From: an uncultured Bacteroidales bacterium
Lineage (GTDB): Bacteria; Bacteroidota; Bacteroidia; Bacteroidales; Bacteroidaceae
Direction of reading: 5' to 3'
Assembly: GCA_902801425.1 (NCBI GenBank)
Contig: CADCIQ010000011.1
Span: 1-43,754, forward strand
DNA length: 43,754 nt
Shown: one piece after another, positions 14,729-22,094 of the stretch
Layout of the letters: each line of letters begins with the position of its first letter
Position numbering within the stretch: position 1 is the stretch's first letter
Made by a program: the position numbers and the translations under genes
The notes under the pieces: model-generated
The model's database searches: none
Told to the model about the DNA's origin: nothing
What the model saw: only the letters and a program-made list of their open reading frames with translations

Positions 14729-16376
14729 GTTTGTCACGCTCCCTACGTAACTGGAACTGAAGAATATTATCTCGTCCAACCGTGCCAAGTGTCTGGCGGG
14801 TTGATACCTTCTGTCCCTTTGATACGCTTACACTCTTCAGATTACAATAAACAGAAATATATGCACCGTGGCGCACAAGTACGCCCATGGTGCCTCCTGC
14901 ATCAAATACTGCTGAAACCTCACCGTCATAGATTGCACGTGCGGCACAACCCTGTGAGCCGAGTATGTTGATACCCTTATTGTCAAGTACTACGCCAGGA
15001 AGTCCCTCTACGCCGTGTTGTCCGAAATGACTTACAATCCTACCACCTGCAACTGGTGAAGGCAGACGACCCTTGTTTGCCTCAAAGCCACCGCTTACAA
15101 GTCGGTCAGCACTACTCAGGCGTACAGCCTCTTCTGACTCTTTCTTAGCCTTTGCAACCTCCATGTTGGCACGTTCCTTATCTACAACAGCCTTACGTTC
15201 TGCGGCAATACGTGCAGCCTCTGCCTCGCGAGCACGTTGCTCAGCCACTTCCCTTGCCCTTGCATTGCGAGCTGCCACGGCATCAGCCTTTGCCTTTTGT
15301 TCAGCAGCCTTTGCCTCTTCAATCCTACGTTGGTTTTCACGTTCCGCAGCCTCTGCCTCTGCCTTCTTACGAGCAAGAGCCTCCGCCTTACGCTTGGCTG
15401 CCTCTTCCTCCTCCGCTTTCTTCTTAGCCTCGGCAATGGCACGCTGACGAGCACGCTCCACTTCCTCTGCAACCAACTGGTCAATCTTAGCGTTGAGGGC
15501 AGCGTCTTTCTTTTTCTGCTCGTCAATAATGTTCTGTATGGTCTTCTGCTGTTTCTGAAGTGAGGTAACAACCTTCTGTTGTTCTTCCTTCTGACCTTCA
15601 AGTGCAGCATGTTCTTTCTTACCCTTCCAAAGAAGGTTAGACTTCACGCCACGTGCAGCCTTCAACTGCTCATTCTTCTCATTCACACGTTGTTGCTGTT
15701 CCTGAACAGCCTTACCCTGAGTACGCTGATATGCAGCATACTCACGCATGAAGCGCATACGGCGGTATATCTGGCTAAAGTCGTTGCCTGAGAACACGAA
15801 CATCATCTGACTCTGTATGCTGCGACGCTTTGCCATATAGCGCATTGACTTGACATACTGCGCCTTACGAGCCTCCAGCTGTGCATTGAGCGTGTTGAGC
15901 TGTGAGTTGAGTATGCCGATGTCACCGTCAAGCAGATGTATGTCGTGATTGATTGAGTCAATGCTATGGCGACGGCGATCCATCTCTCCATTGATCACCA
16001 TAAGGTCTTTGAGCTTCTTCTCTACCTGCGCCTTGTTAGCACGCAGAGCCTTCTCCTGCTTTGCGATGTTCTTCTTGATCTCATCACGCTGTTTCTTCAG
16101 GCTATTGATGCTATTGCTCTCGCTATTCTTCTTTGAGGATGCCTTCTTGCCAGTTGTAACCTTACCTGTATTTGCCTTTCCCGATGATTTCTTTTTGGTA
16201 GTCACCGCTGTCTTCTGCGCTGATTTCTTCTGCTTAGACTGAGAGTAAACCGAAGGGGTGAAGAGGAGGAGGGCAAAGAATAGGAGAATGACCATCAACA
16301 GCGGCCTCTCCCCCCGCCCTCCCCCGTAGGGAGGGAGCCGGAATGCCCATGAGAGAATATTGAATGTTTTATTCAT
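14700..16376 (-). CDS. EnvC-like M23-family protein with long coiled coil, probable amidase activator
   Basis: 558 residues from the ATG at 16376 (574 from 16424, 531 from 16295). A signal sequence (hydrophobic VILLFFALLLFTPSVYSQ) precedes a Lys-rich linker, a coiled coil of about 300 residues rich in Ala, Glu and Lys, and a C-terminal M23 (LytM) domain. The domain lacks the zinc ligands of active enzymes: GINILGS replaces HxGxD, VYCNL replaces YxHL and LQFQLR replaces LHFEL. Such degenerate LytM proteins (EnvC in E. coli) activate cell-wall amidases at division. It is third in an operon with TPR and DUF4292 genes. The start region lies in a type A repeat, which adds [14 protein letters not shown] before the hydrophobic core, so the true start is uncertain. 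Its 3' end overlaps the VanZ-like gene by 29 bp. Confidence 0.88.
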   Translation of the reverse strand: MNKTFNILSWAFRLPPYGGGRGERPLLMVILLFFALLLFTPSVYSQSKQKKSAQKTAVTTKKKSSGKANTGKVTTGKKASSKKNSESNSINSLKKQRDEIKKNIAKQEKALRANKAQVEKKLKDLMVINGEMDRRRHSIDSINHDIHLLDGDIGILNSQLNTLNAQLEARKAQYVKSMRYMAKRRSIQSQMMFVFSGNDFSQIYRRMRFMREYAAYQRTQGKAVQEQQQRVNEKNEQLKAARGVKSNLLWKGKKEHAALEGQKEEQQKVVTSLQKQQKTIQNIIDEQKKKDAALNAKIDQLVAEEVERARQRAIAEAKKKAEEEEAAKRKAEALARKKAEAEAAERENQRRIEEAKAAEQKAKADAVAARNARAREVAEQRAREAEAARIAAERKAVVDKERANMEVAKAKKESEEAVRLSSADRLVSGGFEANKGRLPSPVAGGRIVSHFGQHGVEGLPGVVLDNKGINILGSQGCAARAIYDGEVSAVFDAGGTMGVLVRHGAYISVYCNLKSVSVSKGQKVSTRQTLGTVGRDNILQFQLRRERDKLNPEVWLSR

Positions 16377-16515
16377 TATTACAATAAAAGCCTTTTCCTT
16401 GTTAGAAGATAAAAGGCGAAGCAATTATTCTTGTGTTATTATATTAGTTACTTAATTATGATTAGCCTTTCGCGCTCCGGCTTCCTCCCTACGGGGGAGG
16501 GCGGGGGGAGAGGCC
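16303..16515. repeat. Type A paired palindrome at the 5' end of the M23 gene
   Basis: Left arm starts GGCCTCTCCCCCCGCC with an internal CCCTCCC-ccgta-GGGAGGG hairpin and ends GCCGGAATGCCCA; right arm (to 16515) is its inverted partner with inner edge GCCTTTCGCGCTCCGGC. The two inner edges differ from each other, so the element has an orientation; here it is opposite to the copies at 20441-20576 and 27768-27900. The 120-bp centre is longer than in those (under 45 bp) and contains two candidate start codons of the M23 gene. Confidence 0.75.
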
Positions 16516-16528
16516 ACCGTAGGGTGGG

Positions 16529-17395
16529 TCAGAACTGCATTATCTTCTTTAGTGCCTCTTCCGCGCTCACCTTTGTATATTTGTCAGACACGGTAGAGTG
16601 AGCTTCCCACTTAGAGTCGGTGGTGAGTTTCTTCATCCTGACGTTCACCTTCATCGTAGAGTTAGACTTAACAGCCTTGCTCGCAAAAGAGATAGTCTGG
16701 TTGGCAGGGAATATCTTTGAGCCTAAGGTAGAGAAGGTGTCATACTTCCAGGAGGCATTTGAGGCGTTGGCAGTTCCTATGCCGTAGGTCACGTTAGCAG
16801 CGTCTATGCGGCCTGTGGCAGATGTGGTGTCCCATTCAAAATTGAGACCGCCCGATTTCACCGTCACCTTACGTTTCGCACCTGATGATATTTCCGCATC
16901 AAAATTATCCAGTTGCTTGTCCGTCAGCTTGTCTGTACCTGGAAGGAAAAGCTCATTCCAGAAAAGAGCCTGGAGAGAGTAGAAGTTTAGTCCGTTGTTC
17001 TTCAGGAAAGAGAGGTCGTTATATGTAGCCTTCACATACTGCTTGTGCATACGGTCAATCACGAGCACATAGTCAGGCGTAAACTCCAGTCGTCCTACCT
17101 CCATAATGCCGAAAGGTGCGAGCACAATGCGAATCACCTCATCCTTACGCATGTAGAGCTTTCCGTCAACGGATATGTTTTTGCCCATTCCATCGATGGT
17201 GAAGTCAATCTTAGATACGAGGTTCTTGGAGTCTGTGGCGTTGCTATACACCTTGCGCACATAGTCCAGTTTCTTTAGTGTTGATGTATCCACGCTTTTA
17301 GTCGCAGAGCCTGACGCGTCAAGGTTCTTCTTCGATCCGCAGGCAACCATAATCATGGCTACGGCAAGTAGTGCGATGTATCTTGCTATCTTCAT
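16529..17395 (-). CDS. DUF4292 outer-membrane-type lipoprotein
   Basis: 288 residues. The signal peptide ends AMIMVACGSKK, with Cys19 as lipidation site. The rest matches DUF4292, a Bacteroidota family with a LolA/LolB-like beta fold: SKIDFTIDGMGKNISVDGKLYMRKDEVIRI (from about 62), the turn PFGIMEVGRLEFTPDYVLVIDR (from about 93) and KQYVKATYNDL. Such proteins are thought to handle lipids or lipoproteins in the periplasm, but no member known to me has a proven role. It starts 6 bp after the TPR gene and is followed by the EnvC-like gene across a type A repeat; the three-gene set recurs in Bacteroidales, which hints at a shared envelope job. Confidence 0.88.
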   Translation of the reverse strand: MKIARYIALLAVAMIMVACGSKKNLDASGSATKSVDTSTLKKLDYVRKVYSNATDSKNLVSKIDFTIDGMGKNISVDGKLYMRKDEVIRIVLAPFGIMEVGRLEFTPDYVLVIDRMHKQYVKATYNDLSFLKNNGLNFYSLQALFWNELFLPGTDKLTDKQLDNFDAEISSGAKRKVTVKSGGLNFEWDTTSATGRIDAANVTYGIGTANASNASWKYDTFSTLGSKIFPANQTISFASKAVKSNSTMKVNVRMKKLTTDSKWEAHSTVSDKYTKVSAEEALKKIMQF

Positions 17396-17401
17396 TTTTT
17401 T

Positions 17402-19150
17402 CTATTTCCTTGTCTTTTCAATCTTTTTCCTTATCTCCGTTGCGTTATCCGCTCCTGAATCAATCGCCTTCTGCCAGTAGTTGCTGGCATCCGACTTTAG
17501 GCCGAGACGTATGTAGATATCACCCGCGTGCTCCCAGATAACGCTGGAAGTCTGCGTTGAGTCATTCTTCAGAGCCTGATCAATATAGATACGAGCCTCC
17601 TCATAACGCTTCTGCATATACAGAATCCATGCGTAGGTGTCAAGATACGTAGTGTTCTCAGGCTCAGCCTTGATTGTCTTATAACTCATCTGCTCCGCGC
17701 GTTTCAGGTCGCGGTTCTCCTCAGAGAGATAGTACGCATAGTTATTCAGACACGAAATCTCGTTAGGGTTAATGTTCAGACAACTGTCGTATGCGGCGTA
17801 TGCCTCCTCTGCCTTGTTCATTGAGTGGAGAATGTCGCCCGAAATCATGTATATCCTTGACGAAATCTCAATAGGAGTATCATCCTTTATCGTGGTAGCA
17901 CCCTTGCGCAAAGCCTTCAGCGCACCTGCATCGTCCTTGTTCAGATACTTCGCAAGACCGAGGTAGTAATAGAGTGCTGTTTCCTCCGGGGTATAGTCGA
18001 TAGCCTTCTCACATTCGGCTATTACATTCTCGTCAATAGTGTCACGCCACATAATATCGAGTCTCTGCAAGCGTGCCCCGATGTTCTCTGGGTTGATGGC
18101 AAGCACCTTGTTCAGACCAGACAGGATTGAGTCCTGCGGCATGTGCTTGAAGTTCATGTATGCCACCTGCATCTCTGCCATCTCGCTTGTGTTCTGAGGA
18201 AGAGACAGTATGCGTGAGAAGATGTTGAGGATGCGTGTAGAGTCACCGCCGCTCTGCTCATTGTCTGCTACTACCTGACGCATCAGCGTCACGCGAGTCT
18301 GCGCCTCCGTGTTTGGGTTCTCCAGAATCTGATACAGCAGCGTGTCTGCCTCTGATGTGTTGCCTATGGTGCGATAGAAATCCATGAGCGACATCTGCGC
18401 CTGCGCGTTGTCAGGCTCATCCTTCAGCACCGCCTTATACGCTTTCAGAGCCTCCTCCTTCTTGCCGTTGGCAAGAAGCCAGTTGCCCATCATCACTTTG
18501 TAGTTGAGGTCGTTAGGGTGGCTCTTCACCAGTCGTGACAGCTCTCCGTAAGCACCCTTCTCGTCGCCCATGCTTGAATACACCTGCATCTTGCTCAGCG
18601 TGAGGTTCTCGCTCTGTCCCTCAGCCACCTCAAGGCGGTTTAGCGTTTCAAGCATCTTTGGATAGTCCTTCTTGTATTGATAGATGCGTATGAGGATGTC
18701 GAGGAAGTCAGAGCGGTCATGGCACATATCCGCCAGACGCTCATACACGGCAGTTCCCTCGTTGATCATGTTCTGCGAGAGATAGTACTGTCCCAGACGC
18801 TCTGCGAACTCATCGTTCTCAGGATCAAGGCTGTTGGCTCTCTTCAGATGCCACAACGCGAGTGAGTCCTTGTTGATAGATGAATAGAAGCCAGAAATGG
18901 CATAGTGCGTCTCTGATGCCAGCGAGTCAATCTCAAGGCAATGGCGATACAGGTCAAAGGCTTCCGGATAGTTGCCCAGTCCCTCCTGTCTGATAGCCTC
19001 CAGATAGAAATACTGGTATCTGCGCATATCATTATCACTCAGACGCTGTTCCTGTTTAGGAGTGGTCGCCTGAGACTTCTTCTCTTTCTTCTTTCCGTTG
19101 GTAGGAAGAAGAGTACAAATTATGAGTGATATTAAGAGTAGTCTTTTCAT
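17402..19150 (-). CDS. Exported tetratricopeptide repeat protein
   Basis: 582 residues. A short signal sequence (MKRLLLISLIICTLLPTNG) is followed by a Lys-rich stretch and about 11-12 TPR units from residue 43 to the end; clear ones start at YQYFYLEAIRQEGLGNYPEAF (46), AISGFYSSINKDSLALWHL (84) and NYAYYLSEENRDLKRAEQM (near 466). TPR solenoids are protein-binding scaffolds. Being first in a unit with a DUF4292 lipoprotein and an EnvC-like protein, it probably works in envelope assembly. The TPR closest to the C-terminus (SVIWEHAGDIYIRLGLKSDA) is a typical final repeat. A TATTTTTG box lies 12 bp upstream. The partner it binds is unknown. Confidence 0.87.
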   Translation of the reverse strand: MKRLLLISLIICTLLPTNGKKKEKKSQATTPKQEQRLSDNDMRRYQYFYLEAIRQEGLGNYPEAFDLYRHCLEIDSLASETHYAISGFYSSINKDSLALWHLKRANSLDPENDEFAERLGQYYLSQNMINEGTAVYERLADMCHDRSDFLDILIRIYQYKKDYPKMLETLNRLEVAEGQSENLTLSKMQVYSSMGDEKGAYGELSRLVKSHPNDLNYKVMMGNWLLANGKKEEALKAYKAVLKDEPDNAQAQMSLMDFYRTIGNTSEADTLLYQILENPNTEAQTRVTLMRQVVADNEQSGGDSTRILNIFSRILSLPQNTSEMAEMQVAYMNFKHMPQDSILSGLNKVLAINPENIGARLQRLDIMWRDTIDENVIAECEKAIDYTPEETALYYYLGLAKYLNKDDAGALKALRKGATTIKDDTPIEISSRIYMISGDILHSMNKAEEAYAAYDSCLNINPNEISCLNNYAYYLSEENRDLKRAEQMSYKTIKAEPENTTYLDTYAWILYMQKRYEEARIYIDQALKNDSTQTSSVIWEHAGDIYIRLGLKSDASNYWQKAIDSGADNATEIRKKIEKTRK

Positions 19151-19161
19151 TTATTAAAGTG

Positions 19162-19192
19162 CAAAAATAAGAAAAAAAAGCGGAAATGCCAA
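19162..19192 (-). promoter_or_regulatory. Probable promoter of the TPR operon
   Basis: CAAAAATA at 19162-19169 reads TATTTTTG on the minus strand, and CCAA at 19189-19192 (TTGG) lies 19 bp further, near the -33 position. The start codon is 12 bp from the box, so the leader would be almost absent. Tentative. Confidence 0.4.
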
Positions 19193-19322
19193 GAAAATGC
19201 CTCAAAAAGACAAAAAAAACTCAGAAAAAACGAGTTACCTTGCTAAAGGCAAGAAAAAAAGGGCTTTTCCTTGGTGAAGTTCTCCCTCTGTTTTCAGTCG
19301 TGAAACAGAAGGGGGCTTTCAT

Positions 19323-19344
19323 GGGACTTGGATAGGATTTGCAA
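19323..19344. repeat. Two-unit remnant of the 7077-7182 array
   Basis: GGGACTTGGAT (19323-19333) and AGGATTTGCAA (19334-19344) are two adjacent 11-bp units close to the right-arm units at 7150-7171 (GGGACTTGCAT, AGGAGTTGCTT). This shows that the locus-1 word is dispersed. The surrounding 19200-19470 holds no gene; 19430-19470 is pyrimidine-rich. Confidence 0.5.
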
Positions 19345-19473
19345 AGTAGAAAGTGCTTGGTTCTTGGCTTGCCTCTGCCTTTAGACACTTTGCCTTTAGT
19401 GCTGGGAGAAGGGGATTTCTCTATGCTTTAGGTCTGTTCTTCCACCTATGCTCCTCTAGTTTTCCTCCATTCA

Positions 19474-19584
19474 TAATACCATTATAATACCATTATATTA
19501 CCATTATAATACCATAATAATACCATAAACTATGGTAATTTAATGGTATCTTAATGGTGTTATTATTGAAATTTAATGGTATTT
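19474..19584. repeat. 11-bp-period inverted tandem array (5+5 units), TACCATTA word
   Basis: Left arm in exact 11-bp steps from 19474: TAATACCATTA, TAATACCATTA, TATTACCATTA, TAATACCATAA, TAATACCATAA. One base, then right arm in 11-bp steps from 19530: CTATGGTAATT, TAATGGTATCT, TAATGGTGTTA, TTATTGAAATT (decayed), TAATGGTATTT. The innermost pair matches specifically (ACCATA with TATGGT), the outer pair over 10 bases. Non-coding gap between the dut and TPR operons. Confidence 0.75.
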
Positions 19585-19636
19585 ATATGAGACGAAGAAA
19601 GGAGCTACAACGAATGTTTTGAGGTTGCAGGTTCTT

Positions 19637-19711
19637 GCCTTCGACGTTAAGCCCTCGTTGTCTTGAATTTTTCGCAAAGCTCAACAAGCTAAAGCAAGTC
19701 GTCGAACTCAC
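19637..19711. repeat. Copy of the dispersed intergenic element
   Basis: CTTCGACGTTAAGCCC (19637-19652) repeats the word at 6693-6708, and GTCTTGAATT...CGTCGAACTCACGTAAAAT (19659-19711) repeats the edge at 88-111. Between them GCTCAACAAGCTAAAGCAAG has small internal symmetry. No coding. Confidence 0.55.
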
Positions 19712-19763
19712 GTAAAATAATTCTGTATATTTACTTATAGTCAAAAAAATTACCGGACAGCAA

Positions 19764-19875
19764 TAATCGGAGATATAAGCCTCATGATAGTGATGAGATT
19801 TTCGGAGAAGTGAAGACAATGGTGATAAAGGTGAGCCTTGGTTCATGGGTAAGGATGTGAATAGTCAAACATTTT
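19764..19875 (+). pseudogene. Relic of a BRO-N/phage antirepressor gene
   Basis: One frame gives PHDSDEIFGEVKTM (about 19777-19820) and the next gives EDNGDKGEPWFMGKDVN (about 19811-19862). Joined by a one-base shift they read as the start of a BRO-N domain (FGEVRT...GEPWFVGKDV). Nothing of the rest of the domain follows. It is too decayed to be functional and may mark an old prophage or satellite scar. Recognition is by motif only. Confidence 0.5.
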
Positions 19876-19913
19876 TACGGACACCCCTCATGGGAGATTA
19901 AGGGATAAAAATT

Positions 19914-19954
19914 AAACGCAAAGATACAGAGCTTTGTCTTGTACCTTTGCGTTT
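19914..19954 (-). terminator. Hairpin downstream of dut
   Basis: AAACGCAAAG (19914-19923) and CTTTGCGTTT (19945-19954) are perfect complements around a 21-nt loop. Read on the minus strand it is followed by AATTTTTAT, so it could end the long division/cell-wall transcript after dut (stop at 19993). Confidence 0.5.
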
Positions 19955-19992
19955 TGCATTTTTGCGTATGTATTTAGTATCATTAATAATCT

Positions 19993-20430
19993 TTACTTTG
20001 TGCCTGTATGTCCATAGCCACCTGCACCACGCTCTGTCTCGTCGAGTTCCTCTACTATTTGGAAATCTACTTGCTCATGACGTGCAACGACCATTTGGGC
20101 GATGCGTTCTCCTGCGTTTATTATAAAATCCTCCTGTGAGAGATTAATGAGCAATACCATAACCTCACCACGATAGTCTGCATCCACGGTGCCAGGAGTA
20201 TTGAGTACGGTGATTCCGTGCTTGAGCGCAATACCGCTTCGAGGGCGTATCTGTGCCTCGTAGCCTACAGGAAGGGCGATATAGAGGCCTGTTGGGATAA
20301 GCTTGCGTTCAAGCGGATGAAGGGTTATTGGTTCTTCGATGTTTGCACGGAGATCCATGCCTGCACTCTGTGGTGTGGCATATTGTGGAAGAGGCTGAGA
20401 GCCTTTGTTGATGACTTTGACTGTTAGCAT
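19993..20430 (-). CDS. dut: Deoxyuridine 5'-triphosphate nucleotidohydrolase (dUTPase)
   Basis: 145 residues from ATG 20430 ([10 protein letters not shown]), the usual trimeric dUTPase length. All five motifs are there: [39 protein letters not shown] and the flexible C-terminal [12 protein letters not shown], whose usual phenylalanine is tyrosine. It hydrolyses dUTP to dUMP and pyrophosphate, keeping uracil out of DNA. A longer open frame to 20493 exists, but its extra residues ([13 protein letters not shown]) are the translation of a type A repeat arm, so the shorter start is chosen. It lies downstream of dgt, another nucleotide-pool enzyme, across the repeat. Confidence 0.95.
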   Translation of the reverse strand: MLTVKVINKGSQPLPQYATPQSAGMDLRANIEEPITLHPLERKLIPTGLYIALPVGYEAQIRPRSGIALKHGITVLNTPGTVDADYRGEVMVLLINLSQEDFIINAGERIAQMVVARHEQVDFQIVEELDETERGAGGYGHTGTK

Positions 20431-20440
20431 AATGGGAATC

Positions 20441-20576
20441 GGCCTCTCCCCCCGCCCTCCCCCGTAGGGAGGGAGCCGGAGCGCGACAGGCATACTATTG
20501 GTTACTAATTAGTTTTTATGAATTGGCTTTGGGCATTCCGGCTCCCTCCCTACGGGGGAGGGCGGGGGGAGAGGCC
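20441..20576. repeat. Type A paired palindrome between dgt and dut
   Basis: Left arm GGCCTCTCCCCCCGCC ... GCCGGAGCGCGACAGGCAT; right arm GGGCATTCCGG ... GGGGGGAGAGGCC. The centre is about 40 bp and AT-rich. It fills the gap almost completely: 10 bp from the dut ATG and 3 bp from the dgt stop. Confidence 0.8.
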
Positions 20577-20579
20577 GCT

Positions 20580-21917
20580 TTATACTATCGGCAAACTCGT
20601 GCCGTTAATCTTCTGATAGAAATCGAGGGCAAAGACATCGGTCATGCCGCTGACGAAATCAATGACAGCCATGAGGCGAGTTTCGAGATTGTCGGAGTGG
20701 ATGTCGTACTGGCTGCTGACACGACAGAGGAGCTGCTTGGAGTAGAAACGCTCTGGGTGAACGGCTGCCTCGGTCATCTGCTCCATAAGGGTGTTGATGA
20801 TGCGATAACCTGCAAGCTCAATGTCGATAACAGGCTTGCTGTGGTATATCTTCTTATAGGCAGTCTCGGTGCAACGCTTGTAAGCCTCGCGTTCACGATC
20901 CGTTACATAGTCGATGAGCTCGCCTTGGAAAGTACCGTCAAGAATTTCCTGTTCATGCTTTAGGAAAGCCTCTGCGCATACGTTTTCCAGCTTGCCAATG
21001 GCACAGGCACGCATATATACCACCTGTTCATTTTCGTCTGTGAGTTCCTCGTCTGTGATGCGTTTTATGATACTTTTCTGAATTTCTTCCTCGAAGAAGC
21101 CGAGGAGCAGTTGCTTTGTCTCCTCAAAAGTGAGGATTTTCAGCTTGTGAGCGTCCTCAATGTCCATTATCTCATAGCAGATATCATCGGCAGCCTCTAC
21201 GAGATATACGAGCGGATGGCGTGCGTATTTGAGGGGTTCTCCCTCATCGCTGAGTCGTTTCATGCCAAGTTCCTCAGCCACACGACGGAAATAGCCAGCC
21301 TCAGAGTTGAAGAATCCGAACTTGCCGTGATTGCCAGCGCATGATGAAGAGAATGGATACTTGACGATAGAGGCAAGCATGGTGTAGGTCATCACGAAAC
21401 CACCCTTGCGACGACCGCAGAAGCGATGTGTGAGGAGTCGGAAGGCGTTGGCATTACCTTCAAAATGCGTGATGTCGTCCCAGAAATCGCGGTTGAGCAA
21501 CGGCTTTAGCTCTTTTCCCTTGCCTTCAGTAAAGAAGGTCTGGAGAGCCTTTTCGCCAGAGTGTCCAAAAGGAGGGTTGCCCATGTCGTGTGCGAGACAG
21601 GCGGTAGAGACGATAGTGCCGAGTTCCTCAATGAGAGTTCCTGCAAGTTCAGGATTGCGTCGGATGATATCCTTGGCAACATCATTACCAAGTGACATAC
21701 CTACGCTTGCCACCTCAAGGGAGTGCGTGAGGCGGTTGTGCACGAAGACGCTTCCTGGAAGAGGGAACACCTGTGTCTTGTTCTGCATGCGACGGAAGGG
21801 TGCAGAGAATATCAGACGATCATAGTCGCGCTTGAACTCTGAGCGTGCATCATGTCGCTCAATATGGCGATTCTCCTGTCCGAAACGCTTGGTTGAGATG
21901 AGTTGTTGCCAGTTCAT
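20580..21917 (-). CDS. dgt: dGTP triphosphohydrolase (HD superfamily)
   Basis: 445 residues. It cleaves dGTP, or other dNTPs in this family, to the nucleoside and triphosphate. The HD metal site reads RLTHSLEVA (first His), CLAHDMGNPPFGHSGE (His-Asp pair and the following histidine), with the partner aspartate in EAADDICYEI. The N-terminal FKRDYDRLIFSAPFRRMQNKTQVF is the family signature that holds nucleotide. It is cotranscribed with dut and follows ftsZ; linking nucleotide-pool enzymes to the division cluster is seen in other Bacteroidales. The function is sure at family level; the preferred dNTP is not known. Confidence 0.93.
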   Translation of the reverse strand: MNWQQLISTKRFGQENRHIERHDARSEFKRDYDRLIFSAPFRRMQNKTQVFPLPGSVFVHNRLTHSLEVASVGMSLGNDVAKDIIRRNPELAGTLIEELGTIVSTACLAHDMGNPPFGHSGEKALQTFFTEGKGKELKPLLNRDFWDDITHFEGNANAFRLLTHRFCGRRKGGFVMTYTMLASIVKYPFSSSCAGNHGKFGFFNSEAGYFRRVAEELGMKRLSDEGEPLKYARHPLVYLVEAADDICYEIMDIEDAHKLKILTFEETKQLLLGFFEEEIQKSIIKRITDEELTDENEQVVYMRACAIGKLENVCAEAFLKHEQEILDGTFQGELIDYVTDREREAYKRCTETAYKKIYHSKPVIDIELAGYRIINTLMEQMTEAAVHPERFYSKQLLCRVSSQYDIHSDNLETRLMAVIDFVSGMTDVFALDFYQKINGTSLPIV

Positions 21918-21920
21918 AGA

Positions 21921-22092
21921 AGACCCACCCCCTTACCCCTCCCATAAGGGGAGGGGAGTAGTTACTACTATTTGTTAGCGGGGGGTACGCATTTTTACGG
22001 ATTATTTTCAGTTTATATTTCAGACCTACCTTTTTAGATAGAAGTACTATCTACTCCCCTCCCTTTATGGGAGGGGTAAGGGGGTGGGTCTT
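21921..22092. repeat. Type C paired palindrome between ftsZ and dgt
   Basis: Left arm 21921-21961 starts AGACCCACCCCCTTACCCC and holds CCCCTCCCATAAGGGGAGGGG; right arm 22051-22092 is its near-exact inverted partner. The 89-bp centre is AT-rich apart from a GGGGGG run. The element starts 3 bp after the dgt ATG side and ends 2 bp before the ftsZ stop. Only one copy of this type is in the window. Confidence 0.75.
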
Positions 22093-22094
22093 CT

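Noticed and set aside
15073-15447. Alanine/serine-rich open frame opposite the EnvC-like coiled coil
   Set aside because: Shadow of a repetitive Ala/Glu/Lys coding region on the other strand.
19583-19846. Small minus-strand open frame in the dut/TPR gap
   Set aside because: It runs through a dispersed repeat and opposite the BRO relic, with no domain or promoter.
20431-20493. Longer start for dut
   Set aside because: The extension encodes a type A repeat arm; dUTPases begin near MLTVKV-type sequence.
20441-20576. Type A, B and C palindromes as simple rho-independent terminators
   Set aside because: Most lie inside operons of essential genes, lack T-runs and come as paired arms with defined inner edges; a terminating role for some (for example 11495-11529) stays possible.
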